Part shown: piece after piece, positions 1 to 7,635 of the stretch
Layout: every line of letters begins with the position of its first letter
Numbering within the stretch: the first letter of the stretch is position 1
Source: JACDCA01 sp040881785
GTDB lineage: Bacteria > Acidobacteriota > Vicinamibacteria > Vicinamibacterales > 2-12-FULL-66-21
NCBI GenBank assembly: GCA_040881785.1
Contig: JBBECO010000053.1
Location: 1 to 38,975, forward strand
Direction: 5' to 3'
Length of the DNA stretch: 38,975 bases
Translations under genes and position numbers: made by a program
The notes under the pieces: generated by a model
The model's input: only the letters and a program-made list of their open reading frames with translations
Database searches by the model: none
What the model was told of the DNA's origin: nothing

Positions 1-1
1 G

Positions 2-184
2 CCCTCGGTCATTCAATTTCGCGGTCCCGGAAGCCGGAAGCCTGACGCATTGTCGCGCACAATTCTGTCGAATCTCTCACAATTTGCCGACGCGTTGGAA
101 CGCGGCAGCATCGTCACGTTCGAACCGTCACCCGTACGCGTGCGCGCACTCCAATATCCATACGAACGTCCGTCGACTGAGTGA
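2..184 (+). CDS. C-terminal end of a DUF5615-like (PIN-like) protein, 5' truncated by the window
   Basis: An open frame enters from the left edge and stops at 182-184. The 60 visible residues begin P-S-V-I-Q-F-R and continue into a helix-rich stretch and a final strand segment of the type G-S-I-V-T-F-E-x-x-x-V-R-V-R. As I recall the family, this is how DUF5615 proteins end: a beta-strand with Pro-Ser-Val and hydrophobics, a helical stretch, then a 'G-a-i-V-v-i-e...R-v-R' strand. Those proteins are PIN-like and usually pair with a DUF433 antitoxin that would lie upstream, outside the window. The stop is 9 nt before the next start codon, so the two genes may be co-transcribed. The assignment comes from pattern recall of a short tail, so a different small protein remains possible. 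Confidence 0.5.
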   Translation, partial: PSVIQFRGPGSRKPDALSRTILSNLSQFADALERGSIVTFEPSPVRVRALQYPYERPSTE

Positions 185-193
185 GTCGCACCG

Positions 194-3046
194 ATGGAAC
201 CGCGTACGAACCTCGTCGACCTGACGTCGCCGTCCCAGGCTAAGATTGCGCTGTTCCGATCGTTGTTCCGCGGTCGCGAGGATGTCTACCCGCGTCGCTT
301 CGAGAGTCGGAAGACAGGCAAGGCCGGGTATGCACCCGCCTGCGCAAACGAATGGGTCCGTGGCATCTGCGAGAAGCCGCGCATCAAGTGCGCTGACTGT
401 CCCAACCGTCGATTCCTGCCGGTGACCGACGAGGTGATTCGCTGGCACCTGTCAGGTTTCGACGCCGACCGCCAGCCCTTTGTCGCCGGTGTCTATCCGC
501 TGCTGCAGGACGAGACGTGCTTTTTTCTCGCCGTCGATTTCGACAAGACGGGTTGGCGCGAAGATGGGACGGCTTTCCTCGAAGCCTGTCGCCGCTTGAA
601 CCTTCCAGCCGTCCTCGAACGGTCACGCTCAGGACGAGGCGCGCACGTCTGGTTCTTCTTCGAGGAAGCGATTCCAGCCGCGCTCGCTCGAAGGCTTGGA
701 TCGCATGTCCTCACTGAAACGATGGAGGGGCGACCGGATATCGGCTTGGATTCGTACGACCGCCTCTTTCCGAATCAGGACACGATGCCGCAGGGAGGAT
801 TCGGAAATCTGATCGCCTTGCCGCTGCAGAAGGGCCCACGCCGGCAAGACAACAGCGTCTTCCTCGATGAGCACCTGATCCCGTGGGCAGACCAGTGGGC
901 GTTTCTCGCCAGCGTGCGCAAGATAGGCCGAGCGCAGGCGGAAAGAATCGTTCAGGAAGCGGAACGCCATGGTCGCATCCTCGGCGTACGTCTCCCACCA
1001 CAGGACGATGGAGACGACGAGCCGTGGACGGCCCCGCCGTCGCGGCGCCGAAGGGAATCACCGATCGTCGGCGAACTGCCCGAGACGTTGGAGTTGGTTC
1101 TTGGCAATCAGATCTACCTTGCCAAGGACGGACTGCACCCGGGTCTCCGAAACCGGGTGCTTCGCTTGGCGGCGTTTCAGAATCCTGAGTTCTACAAGAC
1201 GCAGGCGATGCGGCTGTCCACGTACGACAAGCCTCGCGTCATCGCCTGCGCTGAGGATCACCCGCAGCACATCGGTCTCCCACGCGGGTGCCTCGACGAC
1301 CTTCGCCAGGCGCTGACCGACGTCGGCGTTCGCACGGTGATTCGCGATGAGCGTTACGCGGGGCGACCTCTGGATCTGACCTTCCAAGGCGAGCTACGGC
1401 CAGAGCAGAAGGTGGCGGCACAAGCGATGCTGGCCCATGAGAACGGTGTACTGGCCGCCACGACGGCGTTCGGCAAGACGGTGGTTGCTGCATGGCTCAT
1501 CGCACAGCGCGGCGTCAGCACGCTCGTGCTCGTGCATCGCCGCCAATTGCTCGACCAATGGATCGACCGACTTGCTACGTTCCTGGGCATGCCCGCAAAG
1601 TCGATCGGTCGTATCGGCGGCGGACGAAACCGGCCGACCGGACTGCTCGACGTCGGAATCATTCAGAGCCTCGTCCGGAAGGGTGTCGTCGATGACCGCG
1701 TCGCCGACTACGGCCACGTGATCGTGGACGAATGCCATCACCTGTCGGCGCACAGCTTCGAGCAGGTGGCGCGTCAGGCCAAAGCGCGATTCGTCATGGG
1801 ACTGTCCGCGACGGTCGCACGCAAGGACGGGCACCATCCGATCATCTTCATGCAGTGCGGGCCAGTGCGACATCGCGTGAACGCGAAGGCGCAGGCGGCG
1901 GCCCGTCCCTTCGAACACTATGTCCTCGTGCAGCCAACCGCGTTCCAGCCTCAGAGGAGTCCTGATGCTGACAAGCGCGTCGAGTTCCAGGCCCTCTACC
2001 AGAAGTTGATCGACGACGAACCGCGTACTCGTCGCATCTGCGACGACGTCATCGAGGCCGTCGGTAACGGACGGTCACCACTGGTGCTCACGGAGCGCAA
2101 CGATCACCTCGATTCCCTCGAGCAAGGGCTTGCGTCAGGTGTCCGTCATCTCGTCGTCCTGCGAGCGGGAAGGGGCAAGAAGCAGCGCCAGTCCATGGTC
2201 GATCGGTTGGCAGCCATTCCACGCGAGGAGGCCAGAGTGATTCTGGCGACAGGCAAATACGTTGGTGAGGGCTTCGACGATGCGCGACTCGACACGTTGT
2301 TTCTGACCCTTCCCGTTTCGTGGCGAGGAACCATCGCCCAATATGCTGGCCGCCTGCATCGCCTGTACGACGGCAAGCGCGAAGTGCGCGTGTACGATTA
2401 CGCGGATCTTAATGTGCCCATGCTGGCGCGGATGTTCGACCGGCGCTGCCGCGGCTATGAAGCGGTCGGCTACACGATCCTCCTTCCGGCCAGCGCCATA
2501 CCAGGCTGGCCCGCGGATGTCATCCTCCCCTCCGACCCGGTGTGGAAGCGTGACTACTCAGCCAGCGTGCAACGGCTGGTCCGCGACGGCGTCGATACAC
2601 CGCTCGCGAGCCTCTTCGTGCACGCGGTTCGGACCGTCCATCCAGACGCCGACGGCGCAGATCGGGCGCGGAGTGCGACGGAAGCGTTTCTCTACCGGCG
2701 GCTGGAAACGCTACCTGAAACCAAGGGCCGTTTTCGCCTTAACGTCGACCTGCCGATTGCGTTCGATGGTTGCGGAAAGCTGGAGGTCGATCTGCTCTGT
2801 GCCGATGCACGTGTCGCTATCGAATTAGATGGCGCCCAGCATCTGGCAGATCCAGTCGCGTACCGCCGCGACCGGCGCAAAGACCAGTTGCTCCAGGAGA
2901 ATGGTTATCTGGTGTTGCGCTTCCTTGCGGAAGACGTGGGCAAAGAGCTGAACTTCGTACTCGATGCCATTTGGCGGGCACTGAGCCACCGTTGGGCGTC
3001 GGCTCCCAATGTCCATCCACTGATAACCGCGAGACGTCCGACGTGA
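194..3046 (+). CDS. TOTE-type primase / SF2 helicase / PD-(D/E)XK nuclease fusion (defence)
   Basis: A 950-residue multidomain protein. Residues 50-69 hold a likely zinc site (C50, C59, C66, C69). Residues about 90-240 match an archaeo-eukaryotic primase fold: D115-F-D117 as metal ligands and S-R-S-G-R-G-A-H-V-W at 144-153. Residues about 395-735 are a superfamily 2 helicase: Walker A T-T-A-F-G-K-T at 423-429, D-E-C-H at 512-515, S-A-T at 538-540, G-E-G-F-D at 691-695, and motif VI Q-Y-A-G-R-L-H-R at 716-723. Residues about 825-930 look like a DUF559/Vsr-type nuclease: D866, E877-L-D879-G, Q-H, then K-D..L..N-G-Y-x-V-L-R-F. Primase plus DECH helicase is the core of the TOTE conflict systems, thought to act against invading DNA. 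No clear Shine-Dalgarno is seen at the ATG. The neighbouring AbiE pair supports a defence role. Substrate and trigger are unknown. Confidence 0.85.
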   Translation: MEPRTNLVDLTSPSQAKIALFRSLFRGREDVYPRRFESRKTGKAGYAPACANEWVRGICEKPRIKCADCPNRRFLPVTDEVIRWHLSGFDADRQPFVAGVYPLLQDETCFFLAVDFDKTGWREDGTAFLEACRRLNLPAVLERSRSGRGAHVWFFFEEAIPAALARRLGSHVLTETMEGRPDIGLDSYDRLFPNQDTMPQGGFGNLIALPLQKGPRRQDNSVFLDEHLIPWADQWAFLASVRKIGRAQAERIVQEAERHGRILGVRLPPQDDGDDEPWTAPPSRRRRESPIVGELPETLELVLGNQIYLAKDGLHPGLRNRVLRLAAFQNPEFYKTQAMRLSTYDKPRVIACAEDHPQHIGLPRGCLDDLRQALTDVGVRTVIRDERYAGRPLDLTFQGELRPEQKVAAQAMLAHENGVLAATTAFGKTVVAAWLIAQRGVSTLVLVHRRQLLDQWIDRLATFLGMPAKSIGRIGGGRNRPTGLLDVGIIQSLVRKGVVDDRVADYGHVIVDECHHLSAHSFEQVARQAKARFVMGLSATVARKDGHHPIIFMQCGPVRHRVNAKAQAAARPFEHYVLVQPTAFQPQRSPDADKRVEFQALYQKLIDDEPRTRRICDDVIEAVGNGRSPLVLTERNDHLDSLEQGLASGVRHLVVLRAGRGKKQRQSMVDRLAAIPREEARVILATGKYVGEGFDDARLDTLFLTLPVSWRGTIAQYAGRLHRLYDGKREVRVYDYADLNVPMLARMFDRRCRGYEAVGYTILLPASAIPGWPADVILPSDPVWKRDYSASVQRLVRDGVDTPLASLFVHAVRTVHPDADGADRARSATEAFLYRRLETLPETKGRFRLNVDLPIAFDGCGKLEVDLLCADARVAIELDGAQHLADPVAYRRDRRKDQLLQENGYLVLRFLAEDVGKELNFVLDAIWRALSHRWASAPNVHPLITARRPT

Positions 3047-3150
3047 TGACGGTGGCGCGCGGGGGGTTGGGAGAACGAGTCGTCTCATTCGATCGAACGG
3101 ATGGTCACGACCATCGTGCGCGAACTGCGCGCCCTCTTCTCCTCGCTAAG

Positions 3151-4110
3151 TTAGAGCAACTCCCGCAAGCTCTCGAATCGAGCTAAGGCCTCAGCCCACG
3201 ATGGATAGGGGCCGTAGCAGAGCTGCGTGCACTGCGCTTCGTAGTCAGCCGCCAGAACGGCAGCGAGGTCGCTCGGCGGAAACAGCGCATCGCTGTTCGC
3301 GAACGCCATGTCCTTGGGGTAGAAGTAGCTGGCCGAGAAGTATTCGCGGCTGATCTTGTCGTAGTCTTCTTTGATCGCTGTATATTCCTCGGATTTCAGC
3401 ATCGCGATCACGGCTTCCTGGCCTGACAGCTTGAACAAGTCGTAATAATGGCGCGCGTACGTGCCGAGCGGCCTTCCGTCACGTTTCAACAGTTCCACTC
3501 GGCCATGAATCGCAAACAGCTTCTCGACGAACGTCCGCCTGAAATGCAGCAGCCGCATCGGAAATGCGCCTTCATCGTCAGCCCCCAGGCTCATACCCTG
3601 CGACTCGAGGAATCCTGAAAGGTACGACCGCAACTCGATTTCCTCGGTGGGCTCGCGCCCGCTGGCAGCACCGGCCTCGAGCAGGACCCGGTTCGCCACT
3701 TCCCCAATGCCGCCGAAACGCTGCTCGTAGGCAAAGCGATCGTTTCGTCCAAAGCCGCCGATGGTTTGGCTCTCTTCCTTCACAAAAGTAAGGGCCGGAT
3801 GCTTCGCGACGGCGTCGCGCATGGCCTTCAATTCGCGATCAATCCCGCGCTTGCCGAGTTCAGGATCGAATGCGCGCGGGTCGAGGAAGATGTCGACGTC
3901 CTCTGAGAACCGGTCAATCAGGTTCCATCCCTTTGACAGGCTCGTACCACCCTTGAAAATCACCCGGTTCTTGGCGGCAGCGATGATCCGGAGGGCTTCC
4001 GTGACGTAGTAATCCTTCTCGATGATGGCAAGCCTCACACCTCGCGACCGGAAGTGCTCGTGGGCTCGCAGGACCAGTTGCTCGAAATCCGGATGCTCGA
4101 AAAGCTTCAT
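3151..4110 (-). CDS. abiEii: AbiEii-type nucleotidyltransferase toxin
   Basis: A 319-residue protein of the COG2253/AbiEii family, the toxin of a type IV toxin-antitoxin and abortive-infection system. The N-terminal third carries E-K-D-Y-Y-V at 31-36, the nucleotidyltransferase signature G-G-T-S-L-S-K at 54-60, and D71-V-D73 in a context R-F-S-E-D-V-D-I, the metal-binding pair of this fold. Length is normal for the family. Its ATG directly follows the TGA of the antitoxin gene with no intervening base, so translation is probably coupled. Family knowledge: AbiEii-like proteins use NTPs, and some relatives modify tRNA acceptor ends. The exact target here cannot be read from sequence. It converges on the helicase gene, with 104 bp between the two stops. 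Confidence 0.88.
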   Translation of the reverse strand: MKLFEHPDFEQLVLRAHEHFRSRGVRLAIIEKDYYVTEALRIIAAAKNRVIFKGGTSLSKGWNLIDRFSEDVDIFLDPRAFDPELGKRGIDRELKAMRDAVAKHPALTFVKEESQTIGGFGRNDRFAYEQRFGGIGEVANRVLLEAGAASGREPTEEIELRSYLSGFLESQGMSLGADDEGAFPMRLLHFRRTFVEKLFAIHGRVELLKRDGRPLGTYARHYYDLFKLSGQEAVIAMLKSEEYTAIKEDYDKISREYFSASYFYPKDMAFANSDALFPPSDLAAVLAADYEAQCTQLCYGPYPSWAEALARFESLRELL

Positions 4111-4857
4111 TCAGCGCTTCCTGCGCGCCTGCCAGTGAGTGGCGTTCGGCAATGACGCAAAGACACCGAAGTCAAAACGCGAGAGCGGATTCAGCGACGC
4201 GCGCAGCGTTTCCAGCGCGGCTCGCTTGATGCCAAGTCGCTCGCCCAGCGCACCGATGAGCGCGCGCGCACGCGGCGGTTCTGTTGCAGCGACGCGCAGG
4301 AGCCGGTTGTACCGGCCCTTCTCCGACAGCAGCGCCATGGTCCGCTGGACGGTCTGCTCCGGCGGCAATTCACTGGCCTTCCCTCGGCTTCTCAGGAAAT
4401 CAAGGAGTGCGGCATCCTCAGTCGACAACTCCGACCACGCGTCAGGACGTCTCGTATGGATGAGGGTGTCGGGTCCGAGAAGCTTGCGCGGAAGGCTGCC
4501 TGCGCTGGTCGCGACTTCGCCCCTGCGTGCTGCCTGGGTCGTGAAACCGAGCAGATTGGCGGCACTCGTGCCGGATGGGAAGACGTCTTTGCGGTCGGAC
4601 GCGAGCCTGCTGAGCGTAGCGGGGTTGGGCCGGCTAGTCCCGAAAGCGGTCGGCCGGGCACGGTAGTAGACGCCCTTGCTGAGCCGCTCAATGACTTTGC
4701 GATGGGTCAAGCGGGACAGCGCACGGGCTGTCGTCGAGAAGGGCAGATCCTGAAAATCCTCAAGCCGCCAGACGCGTTCGCCGCCCTGCTGGATGCGCTC
4801 TCTGACCAGGCGCGCGACGCGAACCGAGCCCGGCGGTTCCTTTCTCTTTCGACTCAC
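4111..4857 (-). CDS. abiEi: AbiEi/DUF6088-like antitoxin and autorepressor
   Basis: A 248-residue protein if started at the GTG at 4857. The first 80 residues look like the winged-helix DNA-binding part of AbiEi/DUF6088 antitoxins (S-V-R-V-A-R-L-V-R-E-R-I, then W-R-L-E-D-F, then A-L-S-R-L..R-K-V-I-E-R-L-S-K-G-V-Y-Y). The rest is the dimerisation/antitoxin part containing G-T-S-A-A-N-L-L-G. The frame stays open upstream to an ATG at 5010. I chose the GTG because the family starts about 10 residues before the wing-helix, and because the upstream frame runs through a perfect palindrome that looks like an operator. The start is uncertain: the Shine-Dalgarno is weak and spaced too tightly. It lies immediately upstream of the toxin. 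AbiEi proteins repress their own operon through inverted repeats, which fits the palindrome here. Confidence 0.78.
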   Translation of the reverse strand: MSRKRKEPPGSVRVARLVRERIQQGGERVWRLEDFQDLPFSTTARALSRLTHRKVIERLSKGVYYRARPTAFGTSRPNPATLSRLASDRKDVFPSGTSAANLLGFTTQAARRGEVATSAGSLPRKLLGPDTLIHTRRPDAWSELSTEDAALLDFLRSRGKASELPPEQTVQRTMALLSEKGRYNRLLRVAATEPPRARALIGALGERLGIKRAALETLRASLNPLSRFDFGVFASLPNATHWQARRKR

Positions 4858-4885
4858 GCCTTGAGTATCCGGCTGCAGACAGAAG

Positions 4886-4917
4886 ATGTCCAGTTTTTTT
4901 GATAAAAAACTGGACAT
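4886..4917. promoter_or_regulatory. Perfect 14-bp inverted repeat, likely AbiE operator
   Basis: Arms at 4886-4899 (ATGTCCAGTTTTTT) and 4904-4917 are exact reverse complements with a 4-nt spacer TGAT. The repeat ends 28 bp upstream of the proposed antitoxin start. It is AT-rich in a GC-rich region. Known AbiEi antitoxins bind inverted repeats at their own promoter, so an operator is the best reading. A transcription terminator is possible because of the T/A runs, but no gene ends here. Confidence 0.6.
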
Positions 4918-5120
4918 ATGCGGATCGAGACCGCGCGCCAATCGATGGGAGGCCCAGACGCTATCGATCGCTGAACTCGTCGCCGCAACCCTATCTATCG
5001 AGGCCAACATCCATCGCGGTGCAACCCGCCGGTTGTGCCTCCGGTACGCATGCAGAATTCAGCAGGCGACGGGCGATTTTTCCGAATGAACTGCGGTCGG
5101 CGTCGCTGGCGTTTTCAAGG

Positions 5121-5146
5121 GGTTACGTCACAGCTGTGACGTAACC
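5121..5146. repeat. Perfect 26-bp palindrome near the tRNA-Asn 3' end
   Basis: The half-site GGTTACGTCACAG is followed directly by its exact reverse complement, with no spacer. It lies 46 bp beyond the 3' end of tRNA-Asn, between the tRNA and the defence island. It could be a regulator operator, a recombinase core site or an element end. No integrase gene is visible in the window. Confidence 0.55.
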
Positions 5147-5192
5147 AGCCGGTCGGCGACAGCGGAACTCGATAGATTTTCCTAAGAAAAAG

Positions 5193-5267
5193 TGGCTCCT
5201 CGGGCTGGACTCGAACCAGCAACCCTCCGGTTAACAGCCGGATGCTCTGCCATTGAGCTACCGAGGA
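5193..5267 (-). tRNA. tRNA-Asn (anticodon GTT)
   Basis: On the minus strand a full cloverleaf can be drawn. The acceptor stem TCCTCGG pairs with CCGAGGA, followed by discriminator G and an encoded CCA at 5193-5195. The D-arm is AGCTCAATGGCAGAGC. The anticodon stem TCCGG/CCGGA encloses the loop CTGTTAA with anticodon GTT. The T-arm carries GGTTCGAGTCC. It is a single-copy tRNA with its own promoter. Its 3' end faces the defence island, the usual geometry for tRNA-targeted integration. Confidence 0.97.
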
Positions 5268-5285
5268 TCAGGCGGGGAAATAGAG

Positions 5286-5315
5286 ATTTTAGCACCGCTG
5301 ATCGCCGATTGTCGA
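5286..5315 (-). promoter_or_regulatory. Sigma70-type promoter of tRNA-Asn
   Basis: On the minus strand TCGACA (5310-5315) is followed after 18 nt by TAAAAT (5286-5291). Each is one base off consensus. Transcription would begin near 5279, about 12 nt before the tRNA 5' end. Confidence 0.6.
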
Positions 5316-5337
5316 TCACGGTCGGCAATCGGCGATC
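5300..5337. repeat. Inverted repeat of heptamer-type units, possible osmC terminator
   Basis: GATCGCCGATTG (5300-5311) and its exact complement CAATCGGCGATC (5326-5337) flank a 14-nt loop. The units (GATTGTC, CAATCGG) are the same family as the long array at 10901-11124. It lies just downstream of the osmC stop on the minus strand and could terminate that transcript, but no T-run follows. It overlaps the tRNA promoter. Confidence 0.55.
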
Positions 5338-5344
5338 GGGGGAG

Positions 5345-5785
5345 CTATTTCACCTCGATAGCGTGCTCGATCGTCAGCGCGGCGCGTAGGGCGTTCGAGA
5401 TCGGGCAGCCCTTGTCGGCGGTCTGCACTGCCTCCTTGAAGCCGGCCTCATCCATGCCCTTCAGCCCCTCGGCGACGATCTGGAGCTTCGACGACTTCAG
5501 CGTGATCCCCGACTCACCCTTGTCGGCGGTCACGGTCGCGGTGATGACCGTGCGCGCCGCCGAGCCGCCCTTGCGCCCCAGCGTGCCGTTGAGCGCCATC
5601 GCGTAGCACGCCGCGTGCGACGCCGCCATCAGCTCCTCGGGGCTCGTCGTGCCCGCGGGCTCGCCGATGCGCGAGGGAAACGTCACCGGCAGGCTGAACG
5701 CGCCGCTCCCGGCCTTCGCGACACCCTTGCCCTCCATGATCGGACCCGACCAGTCCACCGTCACCGACCTCGAAAACGTTGCCAT
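5345..5785 (-). CDS. OsmC-family peroxiredoxin-like protein
   Basis: A 146-residue protein of the OsmC/Ohr superfamily, cytoplasmic thiol peroxidases that reduce organic hydroperoxides. The two conserved cysteines are visible in their usual settings: S-H-A-A-C-Y-A-M-A-L and K-G-C-P-I-S-N-A-L. The N-terminal segment W-x-G-P..E-G-K-G and the S-P-E-E-L motif also fit the OsmC subgroup (G-T-T-S-P-E-E-L-M-A-A-S-H). Length is normal. The ATG at 5785 has a good Shine-Dalgarno (AGGAGAG), which overlaps the stop of the upstream membrane gene region (11 nt gap), so the two are probably one operon. A role in peroxide or osmotic stress is inferred from the family. Confidence 0.9.
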   Translation of the reverse strand: MATFSRSVTVDWSGPIMEGKGVAKAGSGAFSLPVTFPSRIGEPAGTTSPEELMAASHAACYAMALNGTLGRKGGSAARTVITATVTADKGESGITLKSSKLQIVAEGLKGMDEAGFKEAVQTADKGCPISNALRAALTIEHAIEVK

Positions 5786-5796
5786 CGATATCTCTC

Positions 5797-6396
5797 CTAC
5801 TTGCGGCCCTTGGCCGTTATGAACAATTGCACGAGGACGCCCGCCATGCCAAGCACGAGCGCGGCGACCGAATCCATCGCCGTCCCTGGCATCGGGTTGA
5901 GGGGATACACGCTGTAGACCGTCCGGGTGGCCGCTTCGGCGGCGGCCGTGTTCCCCATCAGCGCCGCGGCCCCGACCACGACCGTCTGCGCGCCGCCAAA
6001 CGCCGTCGCCACGATGATGACGTACCGCTGCAGCGCAAGCGCCGCCAGCGCGCCGGCAATGGCGAGGACGATCACGACCACCACGTGAGGCTCCCCGCCG
6101 ATCGCAGCCCAGATCAGATTCGCCACCATCGCGCCGAGGCCGGCTCCAATCAGCGCAACGCCCACGAAGTACGCGGCGATCAGCAGCAGCGCGCCCGCGA
6201 CACCGCCGCCGATTGACGCGATGATCGTCCACATGGTGTGCTCGGTGCCCACGATACTGGTGGCGAGCAGCGCGCCGAGGATGAAGCCGTAGATGCCGAG
6301 CACGACGCGGAAGACGCGGTAGCCGGCAAAGCACGCCAGCAGCCCGCCCACGAGCAGAATGGCGGCTGCGGGAGTCTGGAGGAACGCGGGGAGCAT
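5797..6396 (-). CDS. Multi-pass membrane protein, DUF4203/TM198-like
   Basis: A 199-residue, very hydrophobic protein with about six to seven predicted membrane segments rich in Gly and Ala. The segment G-Y-R-V-F-R-V-V-L-G-I-Y-G-F-I-L-G-A after the first helix resembles the repeated 'CFxGyrlfr...GFxxG' pattern of DUF4203/TMEM198-like proteins. It has no recognisable catalytic motif. It lies 11 nt upstream of osmC on the same strand and is probably co-transcribed with it. Its start (ATG at 6396) is followed upstream by a repeat region with no obvious promoter. Function unknown. The family call is from pattern recall and moderate. Confidence 0.7.
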   Translation of the reverse strand: MLPAFLQTPAAAILLVGGLLACFAGYRVFRVVLGIYGFILGALLATSIVGTEHTMWTIIASIGGGVAGALLLIAAYFVGVALIGAGLGAMVANLIWAAIGGEPHVVVVIVLAIAGALAALALQRYVIIVATAFGGAQTVVVGAAALMGNTAAAEAATRTVYSVYPLNPMPGTAMDSVAALVLGMAGVLVQLFITAKGRK

Positions 6397-6420
6397 GACC
6401 CGCCGATTATATGATGGGCC

Positions 6421-6606
6421 ACGGTACAACACGGGCCACGGTTCAACACGGGCTTTCCCCGCCGGAGCCTTGGCGAAGGCGGGCCACGGTCCAACACGGT
6501 TCAACAGGGGCCACGGCTCAACACGGTTCAACACGGTTCAACACGGCTTGCCCGCCGAAGCCCCGCAGAGAGAAGTCGGGGCGCAGGCGGGTTCAACACG
6601 GCTCAA
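6421..6606. repeat. Intergenic array of TTCAACACGG-type repeats with two GC-rich hairpins
   Basis: About eight imperfect copies of a 10-11 nt unit (core CAACACGG, often preceded by TT or CT, and GGCCACG spacers) fill the divergent intergenic region between 6397 and 6615. Two embedded hairpins interrupt it: 6458-6483 (CCCGCC pairing with GGCGGG) and 6551-6591 (CCCGCC/GGCGGG plus CCCC/GGGG). I see no gene in the stretch. The hairpins look like REP-style elements. Confidence 0.75.
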
Positions 6607-6615
6607 AGACAGTCA

Positions 6616-7635
6616 ATGAACACACCGCAGAATGCCGCTCCCCGGGGGCGGACGGTCAGCGCGACGGCGATCATCAGCATCGTCGCGGGCATCGCCGTGC
6701 TGGCCGCGGTCCTGTGGAAGCTGGGTGTCGCGGATACCTGGGCTGCGGTGCGGAACGTCGGATGGGCCTTTCCGGCCATCGTCGCGCTCGGCGGTCTGCG
6801 GTTCCTCGTGCGAGCGGGCGCCTGGATGATCTGCCTCGAGCCGCCGCACCGGTTGCGCCTGCGTGACGCGTTTGCCGCCGTGCTCGCGGGCGACGCGCTC
6901 GGCAACGCGACGCCGCTCGGGCCTCTGGTCGGCGAGCCCGCCAAGGCGGCCTTCGCGAGGCGGCACGTCGCCGGTCAGCCCGCGCTGACGGCGCTGGCGG
7001 TCGAGAACATCTTCTATACGCTCGCCACGGCCGCGATGATCGCCGCGGGAACCATCGCGCTGCTCTTTGCGTTCGAGCTTCCGGTCGAGATCCGCGATGT
7101 CAGCCGCCTGGCGATCGTCGGCATGGCGCTGCTCATCGCCGTCAGCCTCGTCGTCCTCTGGAAGCGGCCGGCGCTGCTGGGTCGCTGGCTGCCGCTGGCC
7201 GCCGACGGGACGACCTCGCGGAGGTCGCGGCTGCGCGCCCTCGAGCAGGACATCTACTCGTTCGCGTCCCGCCGTCCTGGCGCGCTGGTGCCGGTCACAT
7301 TGCTCGAGGCAGGATTTCACGTCCTCGGCGTGATCGAAACGCACCTGACGCTGTGGAGCATCCTCGGAGCGCCGCCGCCCCTCCTGACCTCCTTCATCGT
7401 CGAGACCGCCAGCCGGCTGGTGGTCGTGGCTTTCAAGTTCGTCCCCCTGCAGCTCGGCGTGGCGGAGGCCGGATTGGCCGCCTTCACGCCGTTCGTCGGT
7501 CTGGACGCCAGAGTGGGATTCGCCTTCTCACTCGTCCGGAAGGGGCGAATCGTGGTCTGGGCGCTCACCGGCGCCGCCCTCCTCGTCCGGTCCGGGGTCA
7601 GACCGGGGTCAGACCGGGGTCAAACCCAGGTCTGA
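6616..7635 (+). CDS. Flippase-like membrane protein (LPG synthase TM family)
   Basis: A 339-residue integral membrane protein of the lysylphosphatidylglycerol-synthase transmembrane / flippase-like family (PF03706 type), with about seven to eight helices. Family marks are L-R-F-L-V-R-A-G-A-W in the second helix region, the G-x-x-x-P-L-G-P-L-V-G-E-P-x-K-A loop, E-T-A-S-R-L-V, and V-P-L-Q-L-G-V-A-E-A-G near the C terminus. Such proteins move or help place lipid-linked molecules across the inner membrane. The last residues (S-G-V-R-P-G-S-D-R-G-Q-T-Q-V) are encoded by an intergenic-type repeat that also supplies the stop, so the ancestral protein probably ended about 10-15 residues earlier. The next two genes encode a nucleotidyltransferase and a second flippase fused to a phosphotransferase, so a shared lipid or polyol-phosphate pathway is likely. 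Confidence 0.8.
   Translation: MNTPQNAAPRGRTVSATAIISIVAGIAVLAAVLWKLGVADTWAAVRNVGWAFPAIVALGGLRFLVRAGAWMICLEPPHRLRLRDAFAAVLAGDALGNATPLGPLVGEPAKAAFARRHVAGQPALTALAVENIFYTLATAAMIAAGTIALLFAFELPVEIRDVSRLAIVGMALLIAVSLVVLWKRPALLGRWLPLAADGTTSRRSRLRALEQDIYSFASRRPGALVPVTLLEAGFHVLGVIETHLTLWSILGAPPPLLTSFIVETASRLVVVAFKFVPLQLGVAEAGLAAFTPFVGLDARVGFAFSLVRKGRIVVWALTGAALLVRSGVRPGSDRGQTQV

Noticed and set aside
5192..5389. A plus-strand frame beginning M-A-P-R-A-G-L-E-P-A-T-L-R-L
   Set aside because: It is the antisense reading of tRNA-Asn. This translated tRNA antisense is a well-known source of false protein entries.
6421..6606. CRISPR-like array
   Set aside because: Units are 10-11 nt and degenerate with irregular spacing.
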